Positions 46,103 through 54,979 of a stretch of 64,000 nucleotides of DNA are shown here, piece by piece. The translations under genes and the position numbers were made by a program. The notes below the pieces were generated by a model. That model was not told the DNA's origin. It saw only the letters and a program-made list of their open reading frames with translations, and did not search any database. Source of the DNA: Neolewinella aquimaris (lineage in GTDB: Bacteria; Bacteroidota; Bacteroidia; Chitinophagales; Saprospiraceae); assembly GCF_014197245.1 (NCBI RefSeq), contig NZ_JACIFF010000003.1:463901-527900 (forward strand). The letters are read 5' to 3'. Position 1 is the stretch's first letter. Every line of letters starts with the position of its first letter.

Positions 46103-48906
46103 CCACGGAGCAACGCATGCTACACCGCTTCCGGGCGAAAATGCAGAATCCCGTCGCGTGGGCCATCCAGGTATTACAACTCACCGCCAAGCTGCCGCCC
46201 GCGGAACGGTCTGACGGGTGGCGGCGCGCGCTGGAGCTGAGTAATCCGGCCCAACGGCGGTCCCTTTTCTACTACGTGCAATTGCTGAGTGGAAACGGAC
46301 CGGAAGAGACGCGCATCCCGGATCTGCCCGAGCTTTCGGAGCAGACGCTGGAGGAATTTTTGGGAGATCTGCAAAAGACCGACCTGGCAATTGACGCGTA
46401 CTATTCCCGCAATTCCGCAATGAGGGAGCAGTTTGCCGCACTGACGGACCGGTACATCCAACTGGGGTCGATTGACGACCCACTCGTTGAGGCGGAAAAG
46501 TTGCTGCATGACGTCCGTGCCGAACGGCAACGGTGGGGCGAACGGGACGAGCGACTAGAGCTGGTTGAACTGGAGACCAAGGTACTGGGGCAACTGGCCC
46601 TGGTGAACAAGCAGCGGTCCGATTATGGGGAGGCCCTGCGCTGGTACGTTACGGAGGCGGAACTGGCCCGTCGGCACGGAATGGAGGAACGGTGGCTGGA
46701 GGTGCTCGTCAGTCGTGCCGAGATTCACCAGCGTGGGGGGCGAGAAGCCGCCGAGGCCCTTCGCCTGATCTTACCCCTCTGGGAAGAACAGCGGGAGGAC
46801 ACCCTGCATTTGCCGGCCGCCGAACTGACCCTTTTGCTGGCCGATACTTACTTCAATGCCGGGGATACCTACGAAGCACGCAAATATGCCGGTACGGCAC
46901 GGCGGCAACTCGGGGAGCTCGAATTGGAGCACGACGCCGGTACCGCGCTTGTGGCCACTACCGATCACTGGATCGAACAGCTTGCCCCCCGGTTTGAAGT
47001 GCCGGAGGACTTTATGGCGGAACTGCTCAAGGCCCTCATGCTTAATCTTCAGCTGGAGCGTCTGGAAGCGAAATTGAACGGAGGGGATGAGGAGGTGCCT
47101 ACGAAAGAATACACCCGGGTGATCGAAAAATTGTGGGAAGCGGTGCGGGAACAGGAAACGGAGGATCACGCGGCGATCCTGTCGTTCTCTTCCGGCGATG
47201 GGTTTTCTCAGACTCCAAGGGAGAATGCCGCGATAGACACCGGTCCGCCGCCGGCCGTCCTGTACTGGGAAGCCGGGGAGCAGGCGGCGGAAGCGGGAGA
47301 CTATACCCTCGCCCACCAGCACTTCGAGGCGGCGTACAAATTAGGTCAGGAATCCGAAGACGATGACATCAGCCTACATTCCCTAAGCTTGCTCATGGTT
47401 CACCGACCCGCGGCGGATGTCGCCGGTAGCCTCAAAGCAGCCCTCCGCGCGATCCGACAGGTGGAGGCCGTACGGGCCGAATTGCGAACCCCCTACCAGC
47501 AGTCGGCCTACATGGCCAACAAGGAAATGTTCTACGGGGTAGCCATGATCTCCGCCTGGAAACTGAATCAAACCGACGCCCTACTGCGCACCGGAGAACT
47601 TTTGAAGGGGCACCCGGTCGAATACGGTGGGTCGCCGGAATCACGGGCCACCGTCAATGAGGAGTTGCGGAGCTTGTCCGACCGGGCCGGAGAAGATCCT
47701 TCTTCCCTAGAGTCCCGGCAGCGACGCTACGACCGCTTCATGCTCGACCAGCCCACGCCGCCCGATCGGTGGGAAGCGATGCCGGAAGACTTTGCCGGTG
47801 CCATCCGCCGTCGGTTGCCCACCGACGCCGCCGTAGTGAATTACACCAATCTCGCCAACCAGGTGCTGCTGATCACCGTACTCACGCGAGAAAAGCAGCT
47901 AGTGATCCGGCAGGTAACGGACAGCGCCGCTCAGTTCGATCAGCTGGCTCACCGGGAGCTCTTTGCTTCCGATTTCTCTTCTCCGCTCCTGCGTTCCCCG
48001 CGCTACGTACCCGGTACGGATGAGTCACCGCGTGAAGTTATCGACTGGGATTCCCTGACCGACTGGCTGCTGCCCCCAGAAGCGTACGCCCTAATTTCCA
48101 AAAAGAAGCAACTGTACGTTTGTCCCCACCGCCAACTGCACCGTGTGCCCTTCCATGCCCTGCGGATCGGGGGTGATTACCTGCTTACACGCCACGTCGT
48201 GAGCTACGTCCCCAACTTGAGCGTATTGCTAACTGAGCGGCCGGTGTGGGAACTTACCGGAGTGTCGGCCATCGCCAGTGCATTCTACTTGCCGCACGCG
48301 GGCGTCGATCTGCCTCCCATACCCGGCACGGAGCTGGAAGTAAAACAGATCACCGAAGCCTACCGCAAACAAGGATTGCCGCAGGAGCTACTATCCGGAA
48401 GTGACTGTACCCGCACCAAATTTTTGGACCTGCTCGATGCGTTTGAGCAGTCAGATCTCCCATCAGTCCTCCACCTGGCCGTTCACGGCGAAGACGCGCC
48501 GGGCGATGTACCGCTCGATACCCGCCTCTTTCTGCACCGCGGCACCACCGATGGCTTCGATCTGCTGCTGCGTAACCTGCCCTTTCCACTGGTCGTGCTG
48601 AGCAGTTGTTTTGCCGGCAACCGCCCCGGTGCCGGTCGCGAGCTGCCCTACCTTCCCGCCGACGACCTGTTCGGCTTCCAGGCCGCCTTCTTTGCCGCCG
48701 GTGCCCACCGCGTCCTCGGTGCCCTCTGGGCCGTCGACGACCGGGCCGGCACGGAACTGATGACCGAGTTTCACCGGCAACTGCTCCGGGGCGAGGAGCC
48801 CGCCACCGCACTGGCACTCAGCCAACGACACTACCTGGCTACGGCGCCGGAAGTGCAGCGGCATCCGCGGTACTGGGCGCCGTTCTTTCTCTCTGAGAGC
48901 AGGTGA
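46099..48906 (+). CDS. TPR-CHAT caspase-fold protease
   Basis: 935 residues, cytoplasmic. Helical TPR-like repeats fill roughly residues 60-540, with clear units such as YGEALRWYVTEAELARRHG and DYTLAHQHFEAAYKLGQE. An acidic linker around 330-390 separates two TPR blocks. The C-terminal CHAT domain (about 560-935) has LYVCPHRQLHRVPFHALRI, catalytic His796 in LHLAVHGED, Cys837 in VLSSCFAGN, and the late YWAPFFLS. CHAT proteases are caspase-like and cut partner proteins; TPR-CHAT is also the architecture of Csx29 in type III-E CRISPR. No cas gene is present here. Translation is coupled (ATGA) to the upstream caspase-hydrolase gene, so the two products probably act together. Confidence 0.87.
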   Translation: MTTEQRMLHRFRAKMQNPVAWAIQVLQLTAKLPPAERSDGWRRALELSNPAQRRSLFYYVQLLSGNGPEETRIPDLPELSEQTLEEFLGDLQKTDLAIDAYYSRNSAMREQFAALTDRYIQLGSIDDPLVEAEKLLHDVRAERQRWGERDERLELVELETKVLGQLALVNKQRSDYGEALRWYVTEAELARRHGMEERWLEVLVSRAEIHQRGGREAAEALRLILPLWEEQREDTLHLPAAELTLLLADTYFNAGDTYEARKYAGTARRQLGELELEHDAGTALVATTDHWIEQLAPRFEVPEDFMAELLKALMLNLQLERLEAKLNGGDEEVPTKEYTRVIEKLWEAVREQETEDHAAILSFSSGDGFSQTPRENAAIDTGPPPAVLYWEAGEQAAEAGDYTLAHQHFEAAYKLGQESEDDDISLHSLSLLMVHRPAADVAGSLKAALRAIRQVEAVRAELRTPYQQSAYMANKEMFYGVAMISAWKLNQTDALLRTGELLKGHPVEYGGSPESRATVNEELRSLSDRAGEDPSSLESRQRRYDRFMLDQPTPPDRWEAMPEDFAGAIRRRLPTDAAVVNYTNLANQVLLITVLTREKQLVIRQVTDSAAQFDQLAHRELFASDFSSPLLRSPRYVPGTDESPREVIDWDSLTDWLLPPEAYALISKKKQLYVCPHRQLHRVPFHALRIGGDYLLTRHVVSYVPNLSVLLTERPVWELTGVSAIASAFYLPHAGVDLPPIPGTELEVKQITEAYRKQGLPQELLSGSDCTRTKFLDLLDAFEQSDLPSVLHLAVHGEDAPGDVPLDTRLFLHRGTTDGFDLLLRNLPFPLVVLSSCFAGNRPGAGRELPYLPADDLFGFQAAFFAAGAHRVLGALWAVDDRAGTELMTEFHRQLLRGEEPATALALSQRHYLATAPEVQRHPRYWAPFFLSESR

Positions 48907-48932
48907 GTAGCCGACGAGAAATCATGGAGAAC

Positions 48933-49088
48933 GTCTCGGACCCGAGGTCGCTCGACCTGATCTAAATCCGCGTACTCAGACCGCAGCACGAAAAATCCGT
49001 GCAAATCTGTGCCCGAGCGCAGCGAATCCGCGTTCGACGAAGTCAATCTGTGTTAAAATTGTCTCGGACCAGAGGCCGCTCAACCTGA
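48933..49088. repeat. Composite repeat: direct repeats flanking a 'CAGATT'-type element
   Basis: Two 28-base direct repeats beginning GTCTCGGACC (48933-48960 and 49061-49088; 25 of 28 bases equal) enclose a segment with AAAAATCCGTGCAAATCTGT. The 25 bases at 49004-49028 recur exactly, in reverse orientation, at 61528-61552. No coding frame. Confidence 0.7.
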
Positions 49089-49097
49089 AATTTACGG

Positions 49098-50567
49098 TTA
49101 GTAAGCCTTTGCAAACACCACCTTCCCCGCACTCGGCTTACCCGAAAGGATGCAGCTGCCGGTTTCCTCTACCCGATCATTCGGGATGCAGCGGATCGTA
49201 GCCTTGGTGAGTTCCTTGATCTTGAGTTCGGTCTCGGTGGTGCCGTCCCAGTGGGCGTAGACGAAGCCGGGGATGTCGCGGTCGATCGCCGCCTGGAATT
49301 CCTCGAAGGTGTCGACGTGGGTGCTGTTCTCTTCCCGGAAGCGGACGGCCCGGTCGAAGAGGTTCTGCTGGATTTCCTCGAGCAGGTTAGCGACGTGGTC
49401 CACGATGCCGTCGAGGGGCTGGCTCTCCTTGGTCTTCTCGTCGCGGCGGGCTACCTCAATGGTGCCTTTGTCGAGATCGCGCTTGCCGAGGCCCAGGCGA
49501 ATGGGAATGCCCTTCAGTTCGTTTTCGGCGAACTTGAAGCCGGGGCGTTGTTTGTCATCGTCGTCGTAAGTGACGCGGATGCCGCGGGCCTTGAGTTCCT
49601 GCATCAGTTCTTTGGCCTTGGTGTTCAACTCTTCGCTGGGCTTCGGGATGGGGACGATCACGACCTGCACCGGTGCCATTTTGGGCGGAAGGACGAGGCC
49701 TTCGTCGTCGCTGTGGGTCATGATGAGCCCACCGACCAAGCGGGTGGAAACGCCCCAGCTGCTGGCCCACACGTATTCTTCCTGGTTTTCGGCGTTGCTG
49801 AACTTGACGTCGAAGGCCTTAGCGAAGTTTTGTCCGAGGTTGTGGCTGGTGCCGGCCTGGAGGGCCTTGCCGTCCTGCATCAGGGCCTCGATGGTGTAGG
49901 TGTCGATGGCACCGGCGAAGCGCTCATTGGCTGTCTTGACCCCACGAAGTACCGGCATCGCCATGTACTCTTCGGCGAAGGTGGCGTATACCTCCTGGAT
50001 TTTAAGTGCTTCCTCGAGGGCTTCTTCGGCGGTGGCGTGCGCCGTATGGCCTTCCTGCCAGAGAAACTCGGAGGTGCGCAGGAACAAGCGGGTGCGCAGT
50101 TCCCAGCGGACGACATTGGCCCATTGGTTGATCAGCAGGGGCAGGTCGCGGTAGCTGGTGATCCAGTCCCGGAAAGTGTGCCAGATAATGGTTTCGGAGG
50201 TGGGCCGGACGATCAGTTCCTCCTCCAGTTTGGCGCTGGGGTCAACCACGACGCCGCCGCCGTTGGGATCGTTCATCAGGCGATGGTGAGTGACTACGGC
50301 GCACTCTTTGGCAAATCCTTCAACGTGCTCGGCCTCCCGGCTCAGGAACGATTTGGGGATAAAGAGGGGGAAGTAGGCGTTGACGTGACCCGTCTCCTTG
50401 AACATATCGTCGAGCTGCCGCTGCATCCGCTCCCAGATGGCGAAGCCGTTGGGCTTGATGACCATACAGCCGCGGACCGCACTGTTTGCCGCCAAATTGG
50501 CTTTCTTAACGATGTCGAGGTACCACTCCGAATAGTTCTCTTCTCTACTGGTGATCGCTTTGGCCAT
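49098..50567 (-). CDS. proS: Prolyl-tRNA synthetase (archaeal/eukaryotic type)
   Basis: Charges tRNA-Pro. 489 residues, class II synthetase of the shorter archaeal-like type common in Bacteroidota, without the bacterial INS editing domain. The segment [16 protein letters not shown] and motif 2 [20 protein letters not shown] are plain, followed by TAHATAEEA; motif 3 is in the [20 protein letters not shown] region. The anticodon-binding domain follows ([14 protein letters not shown]), and the zinc-like C-terminal domain ends with GKVVFAKAY, the conserved Tyr terminus. The start at 50567 begins the family-typical [16 protein letters not shown]. Confidence 0.96.
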   Translation of the reverse strand: MAKAITSREENYSEWYLDIVKKANLAANSAVRGCMVIKPNGFAIWERMQRQLDDMFKETGHVNAYFPLFIPKSFLSREAEHVEGFAKECAVVTHHRLMNDPNGGGVVVDPSAKLEEELIVRPTSETIIWHTFRDWITSYRDLPLLINQWANVVRWELRTRLFLRTSEFLWQEGHTAHATAEEALEEALKIQEVYATFAEEYMAMPVLRGVKTANERFAGAIDTYTIEALMQDGKALQAGTSHNLGQNFAKAFDVKFSNAENQEEYVWASSWGVSTRLVGGLIMTHSDDEGLVLPPKMAPVQVVIVPIPKPSEELNTKAKELMQELKARGIRVTYDDDDKQRPGFKFAENELKGIPIRLGLGKRDLDKGTIEVARRDEKTKESQPLDGIVDHVANLLEEIQQNLFDRAVRFREENSTHVDTFEEFQAAIDRDIPGFVYAHWDGTTETELKIKELTKATIRCIPNDRVEETGSCILSGKPSAGKVVFAKAY

Positions 50568-50617
50568 GGGTCAACTTTGGGGTTGGATAAAACGTTGAAA
50601 TAGAGTGGACTAAGGCA

Positions 50618-50639
50618 CAGCTCCTGCGTCCCCGCCCAA
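50618..50639 (-). repeat. Copy of GGCGGGGACGCAGGAGC motif
   Basis: The minus strand reads TGGGCGGGGACGCAGGAGCTGT, upstream of proS in its divergent gap. Best-conserved minus-strand copy. Confidence 0.65.
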
Positions 50640-50790
50640 CCCAATTTTACACGGGTTTCGGTCGGTAAGCGGGCGTTTAACGCTTTTCTTGCCTACTTTA
50701 AGTCCGCTTTAACCGAATCCGGGGCACAAACTTACTACTTTCGACTTTGTAATAAGTGGCAGACTCACGGATTACGCAAACACAACCATC

Positions 50791-51909
50791 ATGCTTAAGC
50801 AAAAGCTACTTTTCGCGGCCACCTCGCTCTTCGCTTTGATGCTCGTGTCCACGAGTGTCAGGGCCCAGTACGACGATATGTACTACGATCCGGATGAGTT
50901 CCGCAGCGCGGAAACCACCCGTGATTACTACGAAGACGATCGTGATGATTACGTAGATCGCGACGAACGTCGGGCCAGCAATTACGAAGACGATTACTAC
51001 GATTACTACTACTCCAGCCGCATCCGGCGCTTCAACCGCCCCTACGCCGGTTTTGGCTATTACGATCCGGTGTACGTCGACGTAGCGTACTACGATCCCT
51101 TCTTCCGTCCCGGCGGAACAACGGTGCTGATCTACAACAACTACGGTAACTTTAACCGTTTCGGCCGCTCGGCCTATTCCCCCTACGGATTCGCATACGG
51201 CAACCGCGGCTTCAACCGCTGGAACCGTGGATTTTACGGTAACAGTTTCGGCTGGAACGATCCTTTCTACGGCGGTGGCTTCAACCGGGGCTACTACGGT
51301 AGCGCGTTCGGCTACGGAGCCGGTGCGTACGGCGGTGGATTCGGCGGCTACGGTGGTGTCGGCTATTACTGCCCTCCCGCATGGGGAGCCGGTAATGTCT
51401 ATGCCGTGCCCAACAGCGTGAACAGTCGCCCTGTCGTGAATACCGCACGTGGCGGCACCACGTCGATCGCCGATCGCGTAGAGCGTGCCCGTCAGCGGAA
51501 TGCCGTAGCACCCAATAGCCGTACCGCCACGAACGGTGCCCGTTCGACCCGCAGTTCTAGTGCCACCCGTTCTACGGCGGCACCCACTCGGACGAACGCC
51601 CGTACCGCCCCGAGTCGCACGGCTACTCCTTCGCGTACCTACACCCCATCACGCTCAGCTACCCCCACCCGGCGCGCAACGCCAACTCGTAGTGCCACCC
51701 CTAGCCGCAGCGCTACTCCTAGCCGCAGCACCACGCCCAGCCGGCAGTACACTCCGAGTCGCAGCAACGTGCCTACCCGTAGCGCTACACCCAGCCGCAG
51801 CAGTATGCCGACCAGAAGTGCTACCCCCAGCCGCAGCGCTACTCCCAGCCGGAGTGCTTCGCCCAGTCGGAGCAGTGCTCCTACACGTCGCGGCGGTGGA
51901 GGAGAGTAA
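50791..51909 (+). CDS. Exported low-complexity protein: acidic Tyr-rich, Gly/aromatic-rich and Ser/Arg-repeat blocks
   Basis: 372 residues with a Sec signal (LLFAATSLFALMLVSTSVRAQ). Three blocks follow: an Asp/Tyr-rich acidic part (26-75, e.g. YEDDYYDYYYSS), a Gly/Tyr/Phe/Asn-rich part (75-205, e.g. GAYGGGFGGYGGVGYY), and a strongly basic Ser/Thr/Pro/Arg part (220-368) with about fourteen six-residue units of the form SATPSR. No known domain. Composition suggests an adhesive, matrix or self-associating cell-envelope protein; this is inference. A strong terminator follows. A TACTTTCG sequence at 50736-50743 is a possible -7 box without a matching TTG. Confidence 0.75.
   Translation: MLKQKLLFAATSLFALMLVSTSVRAQYDDMYYDPDEFRSAETTRDYYEDDRDDYVDRDERRASNYEDDYYDYYYSSRIRRFNRPYAGFGYYDPVYVDVAYYDPFFRPGGTTVLIYNNYGNFNRFGRSAYSPYGFAYGNRGFNRWNRGFYGNSFGWNDPFYGGGFNRGYYGSAFGYGAGAYGGGFGGYGGVGYYCPPAWGAGNVYAVPNSVNSRPVVNTARGGTTSIADRVERARQRNAVAPNSRTATNGARSTRSSSATRSTAAPTRTNARTAPSRTATPSRTYTPSRSATPTRRATPTRSATPSRSATPSRSTTPSRQYTPSRSNVPTRSATPSRSSMPTRSATPSRSATPSRSASPSRSSAPTRRGGGGE
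51636..51890 (+). repeat. 18-bp coding repeats (SATPSR units)
   Basis: Tandem, diverged 18-bp units such as AGCCGCAGCGCTACTCCT near the end of the low-complexity exported protein gene. Unit number is likely to vary between strains through slippage. Confidence 0.75.
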
Positions 51910-51944
51910 CACCGAATCTACGCTACTACGGTAGTGCATCCGAG

Positions 51945-51978
51945 AAGGGGTGAGAACGGACGTTCTCACCCCTTTTTT
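51945..51978 (+). terminator. Strong intrinsic terminator of the low-complexity protein gene
   Basis: Perfect 13-base stem AAGGGGTGAGAAC / GTTCTCACCCCTT with loop GGAC, running into six T residues (51973-51978). About 36 bases past the stop codon. Confidence 0.92.
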
Positions 51979-52068
51979 GCCGCCTGCCCTTAAAGAAGTC
52001 ATAATTCAAGCCCGGAGGGAAAACTTTCAATTCCGGGGGCAATTAACCTTATGCTAAGACTGCCGACC

Positions 52069-53571
52069 ATGAAAAGCTTACTCTCCGCCGCGTTTGTCCT
52101 GCTGACCCTGGGTGTGGTGAGCGGGCAATCGTACACCGACGTGTTTCGCTACTCCTTCATCTCTCCCCAGGGTTCCGCGCGTTTTGCCGGTACCGGTGGC
52201 AGCCTCACGCCAATGGGCGTAGATGCCACTACCCTGCATACCAATCCGGCCGGCATTGGTTGGAACCGTTACAACATGGCACAGGTCACACCTGGCTTCA
52301 GCTTCACCGGTACGGATGCCCTGCTGGGAGGTGAGCCGGGCAACGAATCGCTCAGTGAATCGGCCGCCACCTTCACCCTGCCCAGCATGGGCGTGATCCT
52401 GGCCGGAAACACCCGCTCGGTCAACTGGTCGACCCTCAATTTCGGCATTAGCATGACCCGCCTGGCCGACTTCAACCAGCAATACCGATTTTCCGGCCGC
52501 AGCCCGGGCAGCATCATCGAAGGTTTTGCGGAATTGCTGGATATCGGCGAATCCGACCCCTTCGGAGCTGACCTGGCCGAACCCTTCGTAATATATGAGG
52601 AGGGGACGAATCGAATACGTTCTGATTTTTTCGATTTCGCCATCAATGATAATCGCAACGACCCCATTCAGCGCGATGGCCTCTACGATCGCCGCGGCAG
52701 CATGAATGAGGTAGCTATTGGTTTCGGGGGCAACTACCGGGAAAAATTTCTCTGGGGCCTTTCGGTAGGGATTCCGTTCTTCTCCTATAAGGAAGACTTC
52801 ACTTACGAAGAGATCGACGATGAGCGCCTTATTCCATCCTTCGAAAACTTAGCCTACATTCGAAATATTACCTCTTCCGGGGCCGGTTTCAATCTGAAGG
52901 CCGGGGTGAACTTCCTGCCCACCGAGCAACTGCGGTTTTCCGCAGCGATTCATACGCCGACCTTCTGGTCGATCGATGATCGTTCCGGTGCTACTTTTAC
53001 CTACGTCTATACCGATGTCGATGGCACAGAACAGGGTGGTACGGAAGTCAGCGATATTCAGCAACTCACGTATAATTTGCAGACGCCCTGGAAATTTATG
53101 GTAGGGGCCGGTGTACTGGTGGGTAAGACCGGTTTTATCAGTGTAGATGCAGACTACAGCGATTTCACCAGCAACCAGATCAGCTTTGATGATTTCGCCA
53201 CCGCCAACGCAAAATCAGAGGCCGTAAATGCCGACGTTGATGCCATTCTCGGCAGCAGCATCGGGTTACGCGTGGGCGGAGAGCTCAATCTTACTCCCGT
53301 ACAGTTGCGTGCCGGTGTAGGTTATCGCCAGGTCCCCTACGCTAACTACGCGGAAGTTGAGGATCAGAGCATCATGACCTACAGTGCCGGGGCAGGGTAC
53401 AGTCTGGGCAAGTTTTTCGTCGATTTAGCCGCTCAGGTCGAGCAGCCGTACGCCACCTTCGAAGAACCTTATGAGACGCTGCTCGTCACCGGCCAGACCC
53501 TGACGACCGACCGCACCCGCGTCTCCGTTCTGCTCACCGTTGGATTCCGCGGCTTCACGGCCGGCTTCTAG
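52069..53571 (+). CDS. OmpP1/FadL-like outer-membrane beta-barrel protein
   Basis: About 500 residues with a Sec signal (MKSLLSAAFVLLTLGVVSGQ). The mature start has the motif RYSFISPQGSARFAGTGGSL, followed by TPMGVDATTLHTNPAGIG, the pattern of Bacteroidota OmpP1/FadL/PorV-type barrels with an N-terminal plug. The rest is a run of amphipathic strands ending in the aromatic GFRGFTAGF. It may carry hydrophobic compounds across the outer membrane; a structural role is also possible. The next gene starts three bases after the stop. Confidence 0.8.
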   Translation: MKSLLSAAFVLLTLGVVSGQSYTDVFRYSFISPQGSARFAGTGGSLTPMGVDATTLHTNPAGIGWNRYNMAQVTPGFSFTGTDALLGGEPGNESLSESAATFTLPSMGVILAGNTRSVNWSTLNFGISMTRLADFNQQYRFSGRSPGSIIEGFAELLDIGESDPFGADLAEPFVIYEEGTNRIRSDFFDFAINDNRNDPIQRDGLYDRRGSMNEVAIGFGGNYREKFLWGLSVGIPFFSYKEDFTYEEIDDERLIPSFENLAYIRNITSSGAGFNLKAGVNFLPTEQLRFSAAIHTPTFWSIDDRSGATFTYVYTDVDGTEQGGTEVSDIQQLTYNLQTPWKFMVGAGVLVGKTGFISVDADYSDFTSNQISFDDFATANAKSEAVNADVDAILGSSIGLRVGGELNLTPVQLRAGVGYRQVPYANYAEVEDQSIMTYSAGAGYSLGKFFVDLAAQVEQPYATFEEPYETLLVTGQTLTTDRTRVSVLLTVGFRGFTAGF

Positions 53572-53574
53572 CGG

Positions 53575-54831
53575 GTGGATTCACTCACCCAAGTTATTCT
53601 CGGCGCCGCCGTCGGGGAAGCCGTTCTCGGCCGAAAGCTCGGCAACCGCGCCATGCTCTGGGGCGGTATCGCCGGTACCCTGCCGGATCTCGACGTGCTG
53701 TCGGGGCTCGTGACCGACCCGATGAGCGCCCTGGCCTACCACCGGGCCTTTACCCACAGCCTGCCTTTCGCGATACTGGCCGGTCCCCTGATCGGCTGGA
53801 CCGTGCACCGGCTACACGCCGATCCGCCCGACAAGCGCCGCTGGATTCATATTTTAGGGGGCGTCCTCGCCTTCTGGGTCCTGCTCACGGTAGGCAGCTA
53901 TGCCATGCCCATTCCGGTGTACGGCGTGCCGGGTATTGCAGCGATCGTTACGGCGGTCTTCGCGGGAATGTGCGCGATAGTTGGGTGGTGGTCATTGCGG
54001 GTACAGCGCTCCCGGGGGCGTATTCACGTCAAGTCGGGTATTCACGTCAATCCGAAAAGGAGGCAGTGGATTCTGCTGTTCTTTCTGGCTATTGTAACCC
54101 ATCCACTGCTCGACTGCTTCACCGCCTATGGCACCCAATTCTTCGAACCCTTCGCCGCGACCCGCCTGGCCTGGAACACGGTATCCGTTGTCGATCCCCT
54201 CTACACCCTCCCTTTTTTGCTCCTCCTCATTCTGGCGGCGAGAAGCGGGCGGGGAACGCAGGAGCGGCGCAAACTCAATACAGCGGGGCTCGTGGTGTCG
54301 TCCGCCTACCTATTACTAACGACGGTCAATCACTTCAACGTCCGAAGTGTGTTAGGGGACACAATCGCCGCTAAGGATATCGTAGCCCAGCGTACGTTGC
54401 AGGGCCCGACCCTCGGCAATAACCTACTGTGGACCGGCCTGGCACAAACCGGCAGCGATACCTTCTACGTCGGAGAATACAGCCTGCTCGACGAGCGGCG
54501 TACCTTCGAACCCATGCTCCGCATCGATGGCCGTCACGACTTGCTCGCCCCCTACCACGGCGACCGGGAGCTCGACATTCTGCGGTGGTTTAGCAACGGC
54601 ATCTATTCCGTTACCCCGGTGGGCGGCGGTAGGGTACAGCTGAATGACCTGCGCTACGGCCTGCTCGGTGATGATCCCGACGACCCGACCTCCTACCTTT
54701 TCAACTGGCAGATCGATACGACCGTCCATCCCGTACGGGTGATGCCGGAGAGCGAGGAAGCGCAGGCGGAACGTGGGGAGCGCATGGGGGCGTTCTTCGG
54801 GGAGCTGTGGGATCGGATGCTGGGCGAGTAG
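53575..54831 (+). CDS. YdjM/DUF457-type membrane-bound metal-dependent hydrolase
   Basis: 418 residues with a GTG start three bases after the preceding stop. The N-terminus SLTQVILGAAVGEAVLGRKLG and GTLPDLDVL, then YHRAFTHSLPFAIL, are the signature of the LexA-binding/YdjM family, in which the His and Asp residues are thought to bind a metal. There are about five TM segments (to about residue 245), then a soluble C-terminal domain of about 170 residues. Substrate unknown. A copy of the GGCGGGGACGCAGGAGC motif lies inside the gene, in the sequence coding for SGRGTQERR. Confidence 0.82.
   Translation: MDSLTQVILGAAVGEAVLGRKLGNRAMLWGGIAGTLPDLDVLSGLVTDPMSALAYHRAFTHSLPFAILAGPLIGWTVHRLHADPPDKRRWIHILGGVLAFWVLLTVGSYAMPIPVYGVPGIAAIVTAVFAGMCAIVGWWSLRVQRSRGRIHVKSGIHVNPKRRQWILLFFLAIVTHPLLDCFTAYGTQFFEPFAATRLAWNTVSVVDPLYTLPFLLLLILAARSGRGTQERRKLNTAGLVVSSAYLLLTTVNHFNVRSVLGDTIAAKDIVAQRTLQGPTLGNNLLWTGLAQTGSDTFYVGEYSLLDERRTFEPMLRIDGRHDLLAPYHGDRELDILRWFSNGIYSVTPVGGGRVQLNDLRYGLLGDDPDDPTSYLFNWQIDTTVHPVRVMPESEEAQAERGERMGAFFGELWDRMLGE
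54247..54270 (+). repeat. Copy of GGCGGGGACGCAGGAGC motif inside a coding region
   Basis: GGGCGGGGAACGCAGGAGCGGCGC, with one extra A relative to the consensus, translated as part of a basic cytoplasmic loop of the YdjM-type protein. Confidence 0.5.
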
Positions 54832-54860
54832 CGACGACTTTAGTCGTCCCGCTGTTCGGA

Positions 54861-54950
54861 TGTTGGAGGCAGCATGTCGGCTGAAGGCCGACGCTACTGG
54901 GGAGTTGGGTGTTGGAGGCAGCTTGTCGGCTGAAGGCCGACGCTACTGGG
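54861..54950 (+). repeat. Two tandem copies of a GTCGGCTGAAGGCCGAC hairpin repeat
   Basis: Copies at 54861-54902 and 54910-54950 (49-base period), each TGTTGGAGGCAGC followed by the hairpin GTCGGC-TGAAG-GCCGAC and GCTACTGG. A separate small hairpin (GACGACT-TT-AGTCGTC, 54833-54848) precedes them. They lie before the class A beta-lactamase-like gene; related copies follow that gene. Confidence 0.8.
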
Positions 54951-54979
54951 AATGGTGGTTGATGGTTAGATTTACCGGT

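Noticed and set aside
46099..48906. Type III-E CRISPR (Craspase) component
   Set aside because: TPR-CHAT architecture is shared, but there is no Cas7-11-like gene, no array and no cas gene in the window.
49251..50603. Plus-strand open frame of 450 codons antisense to proS
   Set aside because: Shadow of a certain housekeeping gene, without family motifs or signal.
54773..54979. N-terminal extension of the beta-lactamase-like gene
   Set aside because: It would translate the end of the previous gene and two repeat copies; the signal-like sequence starts at 54980.
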